Part shown: in pieces, positions 21,977 to 33,500 of the stretch
Layout of the letters: every line of letters begins with the position of its first letter
Numbering within the stretch: the stretch's first letter is position 1
NCBI GenBank assembly: GCA_964016885.1
Contig: OZ024748.1
Coordinates: 30,408,812 to 30,472,811, forward strand
Direction: 5' to 3'
Origin: Eledone cirrhosa
Lineage: Eukaryota > Mollusca > Cephalopoda > Octopoda > Eledonidae
Length of the DNA stretch: 64,000 nucleotides
Notes under the pieces: model-generated
Database searches by the model: none
What the model was told of the DNA's origin: nothing
What the model saw: only the letters and a program-made list of their open reading frames with translations
Position numbers and translations under genes: made by a program

Positions 21977-22306
21977 TGTAGCAGTTGCCTCCCTTGTTGT
22001 GACTCACAACCCCAATAGATTAACAACATCTAGATGGGAAGTAGAACCCTTTCTGTAACTTCCGGTCAGAACCCTATAAAACTAACAACTTTAAGTTCTC
22101 ACTCTCTCATTGGCCCTTCCGGCGCCTGGCCTTCGGCAGGCGTCTTCTGCCAGCCTGCGTTTGCCTGGCAATCAAAACGGTAACTACTAACTTTGCCTAA
22201 TTCTTTCGTTTATTCATTGACATGTCAACTATACTGTTAAATTGTTGATTAAATAATATACACACAAACCATGTCTCCTTGTTACATTCATACACACCAG
22301 CTATAT
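21977..22306 (+). mobile_element. Gypsy-type LTR
   Basis: It begins TGTAGCAGTTGCCTCCC, contains CCTATAAAACTAAC as a TATA-like promoter at about 22072, and ATTAAATAATATAC as a possible polyadenylation region at about 22244. The 3' border is uncertain: TTGTTACA at 22286 or a point just before the primer-binding site at 22307. Confidence 0.65.
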
Positions 22307-22338
22307 TGGTAACCCCGACGTGATACGAACACGCAGCC
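22307..22338 (+). promoter_or_regulatory. Primer-binding site, tRNA-Trp type
   Basis: TGGTAACCCCGACGTGATAC followed by GAACACGCAGCC matches, with about four differences in 32 bases, the complement of the 3' end of animal tRNA-Trp including its CCA. A tRNA-Trp primer is characteristic of CsRn1-type Ty3/Gypsy elements. Confidence 0.75.
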
Positions 22339-23231
22339 GTTCATTGTTATAAGTGGTCACCCCAGAAAAAGAAAAAAATAGCGGAATCTGGTGTTGTGTG
22401 AGTAACATTACGAATACACAGCAAATTTTATTGACAAACTATGAAAATACGCAGTCAAAGAAACGCACATGTGAAATTTGCGTTCAGACAGACTTTTTCT
22501 CTCACGCATCAACTAACTGTCGCATTTCACGATATATATATGTTTCTCGTTTCTTACAACGAACACTTTCAAAACAAAAAAAAACAAAAAAATTTGATAT
22601 TTAAAAAAAACAAAAAACATTTCAACAGGAACATTTATTTTCGATGAACCATTGCCTTTTTTTTCATCGTTTTCTTCATCGTTCAAGTTTTTTTTCAGAG
22701 TTCACACCAATAATTATGCTAAGTGAAGCCTTTCTTTTTCATCATTGTCACTTTCACACACACATTTTTTTCAAAATTGCTGCCAACGACCTGTTGCACT
22801 ATCATTTTCTCGCGCGGTAGAAATATTATTTTTTTCAACCTAACTTAACCTTGTATTGGCACGTGTAGGCAGCACAAATTCTCAACTCACGGAGATATCT
22901 CGACTTACAGAGATAGCCGCATGCCAGAGATAACGTTTCTCGCCAAGGATTCTTCAGCCTTAAGCTATATTTTCCTATTTGCCGGTTTAAAAATTTACCA
23001 CGTAAATTTGCCGTTGAAGACTGCGCATTTATTCAGAATGCTTATTTCTTTGGTCGCTGGCCTCTTGACCATTCCAGGTCAACGCATTCTCAACATCGAC
23101 CATCAACTTCGGCTGTTATTTCTAACACTTTGCGCAACTCATTTTTTCCGAAAAAATTTTTTTTTACTGTGAATTTAAACACCGAATACGCTCACTCTGC
23201 GAGACAACAACATCAACAGCAACACAGCTTC
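22339..23231 (+). mobile_element. LTR-element leader or gag-region remnant
   Basis: This lies between the primer site and the second RNase H copy. Only short open frames are present and no gag zinc knuckle or protease motif is seen, so gag, protease and most of RT appear deleted or decayed. Confidence 0.45.
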
Positions 23232-23976
23232 CCCGCCGAATCCCACTATATCACTTTCAGCCACAAACTGTTAGTCATTTTCCTGGCTGTCAAACACTTT
23301 TGGTATTCACTGAAAGGCTGACAATTCATGATCTTTACCGACCATCGTCCGCTTACGTTTGCACTTTGTTCCAATCCGAACAAATACTCGCCTTGGGAAA
23401 CTCATCATTTGGACTTCATTTCCCAGTTTACGAATGACATTTGTCATATCCCTGGTGAACAAAATACAGCGGCAGATGCCTTATCTCACCTGCCCATCAA
23501 TTCCTTGTCAGCACCTGCGAATATTGACTTGTATCTCATGGCTGCAGAACAGCCCACCCTAGAGTCGTTGGATCTCTCTTCACTGGAATTAGCAACCTGC
23601 AAATTCAAATACCTCCCTGTACCCACTTCGGACTCTCAGATTCTCTGTGATACTGTGACAGATTCACCTCACCCTCTGGTCCCAGAGACTCATCGTCGAA
23701 TAGTTTTCAACTTTCTACACAGTCTGGCACACCCCGGAATTTCAACCACAGTGAAACTCATAGATTCTTCTGGCCAAATATGAGATATGATATCAATGCT
23801 TGGTCACATTCCTGTTTATCTTGTGAGAAGTCGAAGGTGCATAAGCATATTCGTGCACCTCTTGGCACATTTAGCACACCTGACGCACGCTTTTGCCACA
23901 TACATATCAATCTTGTGGGACCTTGGCCCGTCATTCGTGGATATTCATACATCCTGACCTGCATTGATCGTTTCAA
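23232..23976 (+). mobile_element. Ty3/Gypsy pol fragment (RNase H and integrase N terminus), downstream copy
   Basis: The RNase H end (TDHRPLTFALCSNPN, then HLDFISQFTNDICHIPGEQN and ADALSHLP) is followed by the integrase H-H-C-C zinc region: FNFLHSLAHPGIS, a one-base frame change near 23770, NMRYDINAWSHSCLSCEKSK, and the start of the catalytic core (DARFCHIHINLVGPWP). It is cut off abruptly at the start of another LINE at 23977. Confidence 0.85.
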
Positions 23977-25460
23977 GGGGACCGACTCGGCTTGATCTTA
24001 TTCGCGTTGGTAGTCGACGAGGTAGCCCAGTCATTCCGGTCACCCCTCAATGTCTGGTACCTCGACGATGCAACCCTGGGCTGCCCAGCTGAGACAGTAG
24101 TTGAGGACCTTCAACAAATCATCCCAGCTCTAAAGCTCCTTGGACTTGAGATTAACCCAACCAAGTCTGAGGACCAACATCAGCTATGGAGAGGCCGCAT
24201 TCCGCAACACCATACTCTGCTCCCATCCCATCCTGGCCGGGGCTCGGCTGACACCCAAGGACGCCGCAGGCATTCTCAGCTCCCCCATTCCTCCGAAAGC
24301 CATAACAGAATGCCTGGAGACCAACCATGCAGATTTGTCCCAATTAGCAGAGAGGCTGCGGCTCATTGACGCTCACCCAGCACTCTTCCTCTAGAGGAAC
24401 TGTTTTGCCCTCCCCAAATTCACATTTACGCTGCGTAGTGCACTTTGCCACCCCCACACATCTTCTCGGGGAACTTGACGCCACTATTCGACACGATGCG
24501 GAACTCAAATGTAATGTCAGTTTCAACAGTGCAGGCTGGCAACAGGCGACACTCCCAGTGAAGATCAGTGGCCTTGGCTTCCAATCAGCTTCAGATCTAG
24601 CTTTACCTGCCTACTCCTGCTCTCATCAGCAAGGTTCTCAGCCAAACAGCCGAACCTGACCAGGCCCCTGAAATGGAACAGGCTCTGTCCTACTGGACAG
24701 GCGAAGGCCTCTCTATCCCTCCCATATACTACGGTCCAACGTAAGTGGAACGACATCAATTGAAGGTCTTCTATCAGGTGGATTGAGTCTGGCTTTGACC
24801 AACACCGCCTCGCCTGCATCCACTATGCTTCTCAGCCCCAAAGCGGCGCTTGGCTCAAATAGGTGCCCTCCTCATCAACCGGTTTCCTTCTTGATGATGA
24901 CTTCACTCGTATTAGAGTAGCCCAATGCCTTGGCCTCCACGTGTGTGAGCCACATAAATGCCACTGCGGGGCGGTTGTTAACAAGTTCAGCCTGCACCCT
25001 CTGTCTTGCCGCCAGAGCTCAGGCCAATTCCCCCGACACACTGCTCTAAATGACATATTGAGAAGGAGCCTGGACACAGCTGCCTTTCCATCTCAACTGG
25101 AGCCAGCAGGCCTAGACCGCGGAGACGGCAAGCACCTCGACGGAATCACCCTCTTCCCATTCGAAGGAAGTAGATCCCTCATCTGGGACACCACCTGCTG
25201 CAACAAACCCTGGCACCACAGTCCGCCTTGCAGAAGAATGTAAAATAAACAAATATCGGGGTTTGTCCGGCCGCTTGCTCTTCGCCGTTGAGACCTCAGG
25301 CATACTTAGACCCCGTACTGCCAAGCTCCTCCGCAAAATAGGAACGTTGGCAGCCCGTCTGAGGAGGGAGCCCTGTAAAGCTGGGTGACTGTTGCAGCAG
25401 GTGTCACTGGCCATTGTCCGGGGGGATTGCTTTTGCCGTCTTGTCTTGCAGGGCACAGCA
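23977..25460 (+). mobile_element. Decayed LINE with YLDD reverse transcriptase
   Basis: GDRLGLILFALVVDEVAQSF and WYLDDATLGCPAETV (YLDD catalytic box), then after frame changes GWQQATLPVKISGLGFQSAS, a C-x-C-containing CEPHKCHCGAVVNKFSLHPL segment at about 24950, and GLDRGDGKHLDGITLFPFEG at about 25110. The order is that of a mollusc/cnidarian LINE family with a YLDD box. At least three frameshifts; nonfunctional. Its GC content is higher than the surroundings, suggesting a recent insertion. Confidence 0.8.
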
Positions 25461-25631
25461 TTTCTGCCCTGCGCCCAAACACTTCCCCTCTCTTCTGCGA
25501 CACCTGAACTCTTGCCATCACCTCTCCTTCCCGTTCTTTTTCTTCTTTCTTTTCTCTTTTTTCTCTATATTTCCCTATTCTTTCTTTCCTTTTGTTTCCT
25601 TTTTATTATTATTGCATTATTACAGTTATCA

Positions 25632-25798
25632 TTTGGCAGTATCTGTAGAGCGCCCTTTACGTTCTGAATTCAAATCCGCCGAGGTTAACTTTGCCTTTCA
25701 TCCTTACAGGGTCGATAAAATAAAGCACCAGTAATGCACTGAGATAATTGCTGGCCTTGTGCCAAAAGTAGAAACATTATTATTATTATTATTATTGT
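25632..25798 (+). mobile_element. SINE with internal deletion
   Basis: TTGGCAGTATCTGTAGAGCG joined directly to CCCTTTACGTTCTGAATTCA, then CAGGGTCGATAAAATAAAGC and the TTGCTGGCCTTGTGCC tail. Confidence 0.88.
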
Positions 25799-26016
25799 TA
25801 CTGTAAATAATATCATGTTTATACAATAAAATATTAGCAGTAAACTAATGATGACCCATTTTCTAGTTAAACAGTTATTGAAACGGTGTGGTCTTTGGGA
25901 AAAAAATTGGGAAACACTTGCTGCACCCAATTGTTAGGTTAAGAGAATGTCTCTGAGTGGGAGTTGAGATTAGATAAAAAAATAAAGCAAGAATTATTTT
26001 TCAAAAATGACAAAAA

Positions 26017-26055
26017 TATATAAAAAGGGCGTAATACGTCACATAGTGTGACGTC
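26017..26055 (+). promoter_or_regulatory. Candidate ZC3H3 core promoter: TATA box and CRE-like palindrome
   Basis: TATATAAAAAGG (26017-26028) is followed by ACGTCAC (26036-26042), a 5-base spacer and GTGACGT (26048-26054), a perfect inverted repeat of two CREB/ATF half-sites. It abuts the first exon of ZC3H3. A TATA-driven start would fall near 26045-26055, so the ATG at 26086 is favoured over the in-frame ATG at 26056. Confidence 0.5.
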
Positions 26056-26085
26056 ATGGCTCATACGGAAGTCGACGTTTTCAAA

Positions 26086-29000
26086 ATGGCAGGGCAACTT
26101 GGTCTGTCGATCGAGTCCCAAGATGCGAATATTCTCAAACAAGAAATATCTAAACTTTCAGGTAACAATATATATATATACATATGGAACAAACGTAACA
26201 CAAAACAACAGGAATATGTATATTACTGACGATATATCGTGTAGAAGATTTGGATTTCTTTTTTAAATTACAAATACTTCATCTTTCTCTCTTTGTATAG
26301 TTTTCGGAAATTTTCTTTATTCAAAATTAGGAAAGATGTCATAAAAGTTATCAATTTCTTCTAAAATGTTTTTTTTTTATAGCTTTTTTGTTTGAATTTA
26401 TTATATATATTCGAAGTTCTATATGTATCACTTTCAATAGAAATGTTACGATTGTATATCTTGTAATAACGAATTACTCAGAATCTCTTCTATTTTTAAA
26501 AAAATCACCATTTATTTGCACCATAGTTACGTCCCTTTACATTCTGAGTTCAAATCCCGCCGAGGTTAGCTTTGTCTTTCAACCTTACAGGGTCGATAAA
26601 ATAAAGTACTAGTTATGTACTGGGTCGACTTAATCGACTTTCCCCTCTCCTCAAATTGCTGGCCTTGTGCCTATAGTAGAAATCATTATTATATATATTT
26701 CCAATATATCTCAAATTTTCTGTTATAAGCACGGGCGCGTCACCGAAAATTGCGTTTTTTTTTTTTTCTTTTGATTTGGTTAAATAAATTCTGTTTATAC
26801 TTTGTTTAATTTTCATCATATAACTATTGTTATGAATCGTAGAGTTAAAACAAAAAACTTTTTTAATCCAGTCGCATCACTTCTTCCTGGTGGCAATCTA
26901 TATATATATATTTGCTTTTATTACCAAGAGAGAAGACTAGCAGAATTTTGATATTACGAGATCCCAGTTGATGACTCACTATGCACTTATATATTTACTT
27001 CAACTCGTTTTAAATGAATTTTAATCTATTCGTTCATCTTATATAATGTCATATTTATTTTTTAAATACATTTACTGTTGTGGCGTTTACATAACATGGC
27101 AAACTATTCCATTCTCTAAAAATATGTAACTCAGAAAAAATATATGTATATTTTTTAATGTCTTTAGAGCATTCTTTCTTATAAAATATATTATTGTGAC
27201 CATAGCACGTTCATTTATCTGGAATAGTGTATTAACATAGTTCTAAGTTCATTCATTTTATAAAACCAGCTCTCTCTTCTAAAGTTGTACTTAAGTTTTT
27301 TTTTAGACTTATTATTTTTGTTTTAAATCTGAATAATGTACTAACATTTATATTTTAAATTCTTTTCATCATTTTTAATACTTCTATCATACCTTGTCTT
27401 TTCCTTCTCTCTAACATTGAAATTCCTACAATAACGGGGTGTCTAATGACTATCTTTTTTTTTTTATATTCTAATTCAGTGCGTCATTGTTGAATTAAAT
27501 TTGCATTCCATCCAAATAAACCACAGTAGAAATTTCTCTCATTTTTTAATTAAGTATTATTTCATCTGAAGGTAGCAACAGTTGAAACGCCATGTATGTA
27601 GGAACTATGAGACATATATGTGTGTATGTGGAAAGGGAAAAAAAAGTGTTCTATTTATTATACAGAGCTATTTAATTACATAATAAACAACACAATATAA
27701 TTATTTCATTACCGAATGTTTCAAGAAACTAGATAATTCTTGCAATAAACATCCAATTCGATCGTCAGACAAAATAATTATGTTTATATCCAAAACAATT
27801 ACTTTGTCTGACGATTGAACTGGATGTTTATTGCAAGAATCATCAAGTTTCTGGAAACCTTCGGTAATGAAATAATTACATTGTGTTGTTAATGGTGTAA
27901 TTATATATATATATATATATAATGCTCTAAATACATATGTAATTTTTTCTCGGTTATTAGTGAATGAAATAGTTTGTTAGGTCATGGAGTAAACGCCATA
28001 ACAAAAAGATTGAAAGATACATCATGATGAATGACTAGATTGAAATTAATTTGATTTTAATAATATATTAAATGAAACAAATTTGTTTTAAAGAGAATTT
28101 GTTTATATATTTAAATAAAAAGTGTAATAAATTTTCATTTAATTTTAAGAGACTTATAACGCGGAACGCTAGTGTTACTGGTGAAACATTGCGTATTCTG
28201 TTTTTCAGTATCACCTTGAACGAATGTCTGAACTTATTATTGTTTAGTCCCAGTTCATCTCTGATTGAACAGACCTATAATCAAAGACGTTCCAGCAGTG
28301 ACCATCGCATCTTTTTTTCCTATGCGCTCGGAACACACGACCATATTCTCCGACAACGCGTCCCGATTATAAAATGGTAGAATGTGAATGCAGATTTGGC
28401 TGCTATTTTTAACACGTCGAACGACTATGTAAAGCAGAGGGTCTTAAACTTTTTGGACCACTGCCCCCCTCACAGCCACTTAATACCCTCATTGTCCCAA
28501 CCCCTATTTCCAGAGAGACCTGTCTACACGCAAATAATTGTTTCTATTTAGGCACAAATAATAAATAATTGTTTCTATTTAGGCACAAGGCCAGCAATTA
28601 TCTCAGTGTATTACTGGTACTTTATTTTATCGACTCCGCAAGGATGAAAGGCAAAGTTAACCTCGGCGGGATTTGAACTCAGACTGTAAAGGGACGTAAC
28701 TATGCTAGAAAGCATGGCGTTCGACCCTCTACCGATACTGCCAATAATATATAATATAATATATATATATAAAAACAAAGAAACAGTTCCTTATATTAAA
28801 AATTCATCATTTTACGATCGTTATATATATATATATATAAAAACAAAGAAACAGTTCCTTATATTAAAAATTTATCATTTTACGATCGTTTCTAGGATAT
28901 ATATGTGTGTGTTGGTATGTATATCATATAGATCTATGTAAAATTTTTACAAACTATCAGAGGGAATATACATACCTACACATATATATGCTGTCTTCAG

Positions 29001-30527
29001 AAATAATTGTTTCTACTTTAGGCACAAGGCCAGCAAATATCCAGTGCATCACTGGTACTTTATTTTATCGACCCCGTAAGGATGAAAGGCAAAGTCAACC
29101 TCGGCGGGATTTGAACTCGGATCATAAAGGGACGTATAATGATATTTGTTTATTGAAAAAAACCAACAAAGATTTAATATAATAGGTCTGTTTGGGAACA
29201 GGTTTTGAATTGACCAATAGAAAGGTAGTAAAGTGGTCATGATAGAATAGTAGTAATAGAAATTTAATTTAGGAGTAGAGGAAAGCAGACTTCAGTTTTG
29301 AATGAAAAGATTACTTTGGGGATGAAAATAGGTCAAGCCAGTGAAAGGTACACGAAAATTTGATGTTATAAAAGAATAATGCTAATGTTAAAATCTAAGG
29401 AGAATAAAATTTTACGATAAATGTGTTAGTGAAAAATATCAATCTTATTTAAAACATAAGGAATTTACATCTATAAAAAGAAAATAAATTAATTTAATTG
29501 ATAGGTTTATTTATATTGATAAATTTATATTAATTCATATAGATATGATAAATAAGAGTTAGATGTAATTGAAGAATGTTAAAAACGAAGGGGAAAAAAA
29601 AAAATAATAATAATAATTGGGAGAGGGGGGATAAATGTATTAGTGAGAAATAACGCATTTATATAGATTACAAGGAATATAGATTCATAACCTGAAATTA
29701 AAATAGTTTATATGTATACTTATTGGTATAAATTTTAGGAAAAGATAGCTGTAAAAGGGAAATAAAATTATGCAGTTCATTAGTAGTAGAATATTAATTA
29801 TAGGTTAACTAATTTAAAAAAAAAATGTTTTATTATAATAATTTGTAAAGTGTATATTAATTAGGTTTATAATATTTAAAAGTTCTTCTAATTTTATGAT
29901 TATATGATATAATTAATTCTTGTCGCTTATTTAATAGGATATCCTTAGATTTCATTATTTCAAAAAGTTCCTGGGAACATAATCTACATTCATATCTATT
30001 ATTTTGATAAGGGGTGGCCCTTTTGAGCACACTCCAGGTCAGGTTATAATCGATATGCTTTTTTCTATAATTATTAATTATTTCAGCTAAGGATGTTGTA
30101 TTAGCTAATGCGGCATTTTGAAAACTGTGTTTGTGGGTATTAAATCTTACTTTAAATTGGTTAGAAGTAGCTCCTATATATGAATAAGTTGAGTCCTTAG
30201 TGTTAATTTTACATTTATATACTATGTTATTAATAAGACTATTTCCTATTAATGGGCAATTTGCTTTGTTTCTACAGTTACAACCTTTTGTAAATGTTGT
30301 ATCAGAGGAGATAGTCAAATTAGGTGTGGAATTTTCTCGACTTGTTGTATGTGAATGAGATGGTGGTTTGCTGTGGTTTATTTTAGTATTATGGTTAGTT
30401 TGATGTATTGGTGGTATATTCATGGTTTTTTTAACATTTATATGCATTATAGGCACTTATATTTTGTTGTATATTTTTGGTTGTTGAGTAGGAGAATTTG
30501 ACCGTTGATCTATTTAAAATTTGATGG

Positions 30528-30569
<42 letters not shown>

Positions 30570-33500
30570 CCTCACAATATGAGTTCAATTTGTTCCATGA
30601 CCTAGCACGTTTTACGATTTACTCGTTTTATGAATCTATTTTCCCCATTGAAATTAACTAAAATATAAATAATCCGTTCTAGCCCCCCAAAAACACCCCA
30701 AAATAATTTTTTATGGGTTTTAAAACTGGTTTTATTAATTCAATTACCTTAAAGATAGGACGATTTGTGCACGAGGAAGACGGAGTGATTGGGGGTTGGG
30801 GGTGGGGTGGAAAGAATCTCCTTCCATTCAGCCTTCAGGAAGAACAATTTCTGGTGTTTTCTCTCACTTTGTTTAATTTAGGTTTTTTGGACACACTTCA
30901 ATTTCTACACTTGCAGGTCGTTTCATTAGAAACATATCAAGAGAAGTCTGCTTTTTCCTGCCTTTCAAAATGTTACGAAAATGTGCCAGAGCAGTGTCAC
31001 GACCTGAAGATAGTTTTCAGGATGATTTTTTTTCTACAAATTCAGAAACATCCTGTCACTTTACCAACACTGCTTTTATGTCACTCAATTATTATAAAAT
31101 AATAGCAAAAAACGCACAGAACTTACGAAATAACACTGGGAAAAACAAAATAGGGATGCCACAATGAGATAAACACGTGAACTAAGCGGGCGGAGGATGC
31201 GTTTGTTGGGAGGGCATGTATGGGCTCAGCGCTGACTAGCTGTCGCTTGTATGAAACTTGATCATACTGCGGATTTCTACTCGTACTACAAGACAATTCG
31301 CTCAAACCTCAGCTGGTACAGCAAATTACTCATACAATGGGACACTCGTACTGCAAGGTTCTATGTATCATTTGATATTTAATATACTATTATATCATGT
31401 ATACAATACCATAATAATATAAATAATTCATGCCGTCCTCCAATCCACTGCCAAAAACGAGATACATAGGCAAATATTTTCTTAATAAAATAATACACAA
31501 AAACAGCCCATGAGAAAGATAAGTTTGGTGAAGTGAAAGTAGCTTCTCAATCTGAGGCTGAATTGTACTATATATATATAGTATAGTATATATATAAAAG
31601 CAGTAGCAGATGTTGAGAATGGTGGTGTTCAGTCACTTGGGTACTTTGAGGAAGAAGCACATTTGAATAAATGGAATGTGTACAGTAGTAATTGAATTGG
31701 TCATTTAGGAGTGGTTGCTGCTGACATGGTTCTAGTGGCTGATTTTGTTGTTGCTGCTTATGGTGGACAATATTTGAAAACAAAATGTTTTTATTCAAAT
31801 GTTGAACTATCTTCGGTACTGCTCTCTCTGATGGTTGTGGCACCTACTTTCAGAACCTCTTGGTGTAGAGTCTCTCTCCCTGTATATATTGACTCTCTCT
31901 CTCTCTCCATATATGTATGTCTTTAATTATAACTGCAGAGGTGTTGTTTTCATTTTCCATTTCTTCTAGAGAAGGATAGAAAGAGATATAAAGGAAGAAT
32001 CAACCTCATCAATGGATGAAAGTTGACATGGGTGGGATTTGAATGCAGAGAGCTGAAATGAATACTCTGCCAATTCACCACCTTTAAAAAGTGTTTACAT
32101 TTATCTAAAAAAGTCTTCTCATAGTTCTGAGTTTGTATTTGGGGAATATCTTAACAATGGTTCTTAGTTGACAATAAAGGTTCTTTGATAAAATATATAA
32201 TGGAAGGTTTTTAGATAAACAGCTTAAACCTTTTATCATTCTAATGAAAAAAATCTTCAAAGTTATATTACCAAATCTTTCCAAATTCTTGATTTCCATT
32301 CTGTTAAAGTGCTTCTTTGGCCCTCCAATTCGGCAGTGCCCATAGGAAATCCTATGAACACTAAGTGCCTTTAAACCCCTTCTTTGGTCCTCCAGCCAGG
32401 CACTGACTATTGTGTAACTGGCCATAGAAGATCCTACAAGGTCAAGAGCTGGAACATTTTATCCATTACTCTAATGATTCTGCCAATCCACCACCATATA
32501 TAATAAAAGAAATCTCCTCATAGTAATCATGACAATATTTTAATTTGTTTCATTTTCTGTAGGTTTGATCCAAAAGGAGAAGGAAAGAAGAGCTCTTACA
32601 ACATGCCAGAGAAACAATACCATAAATTTTTCTCGGTTTTCTACTCGATTTATTAAATCTTCTCCTCCTCCTCCAATTTCACCCCCTAAAACATTCAGAA
32701 GTGGCACCTATCATCCCAGTATGTGTTATACAAACTCAAAGCTTACACACAGTAAAACCAGTCAAACGTACCTAAATCCAGCTTCCACCTCAAGAACTGC
32801 TAACAACAAAGTCCTCATTCAACCACAGTCAGTTTCTTCCAAGATTTCATCTTACAAATCAAAGAATGTATATAATTCTATATTGTCAAAAAAGCTTCCC
32901 TGTTCATCATCATCACTATCATCACAGAGTAATAATGAAGCATCATCATTAGCAACAGCATCATTATCTTCACCCAGTAAATCACTGAGTTTATCTGAAG
33001 CCAAATCAAAAATGGTTAAAAATGCACAGGAAGATCTAGTGAAAACTGAGGCTAAATTACAGTGTTTAAAAACAACTTATGCCAAGTTGTGTTCTTCAGC
33101 TCCTTTCAAAAATGCTTCCTCTCACAAAGCAACTGTTAAAGAAATGATTAAACCAAAGTTAATTGAAACTAAACCTGTGACCTCTTCAATTAAAGTAGAA
33201 CAATCCTCTCAAAAGGAAGCTACCATGAAACATCCACCTTGTTTAAGGAACATAACAAAATCACAAGTAGTTAAAATATCTCCCAAGATCTCCCATGTTA
33301 AATCTGATCTTTCTCTGAAATCCTGGATTAAACCCTCGTCTATCAGAAAAGTTCCTGTCACGCCGTCTTCACGAACTGCATTTCCTCAGCCATCCACTTC
33401 ACTCCAGCTATCCAAAATTACACAGAAACCAGTTGTCACATCTTCTAAAAGTGCCAAATCTCCTCTAGTGCAATGTCATAGGTATAAAATAGTGAGAAAA

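Larger units (their letters stand above)
27663..27930. mobile_element. Foldback element with ~90-bp arms, each encoding a hammerhead-like fold
   Basis: The segment from about 27687 to 27776 is repeated inverted at about 27800-27890 (for example TTGCAATAAACATCCAATTC and its inverse at 27818-27837). The outer AGAGC..AATTACA is also mirrored, with a TA run inserted on the right. It has no coding capacity. Likely a pair of head-to-head PLE-type terminal repeats, by inference from the ribozyme folds. Confidence 0.75.
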
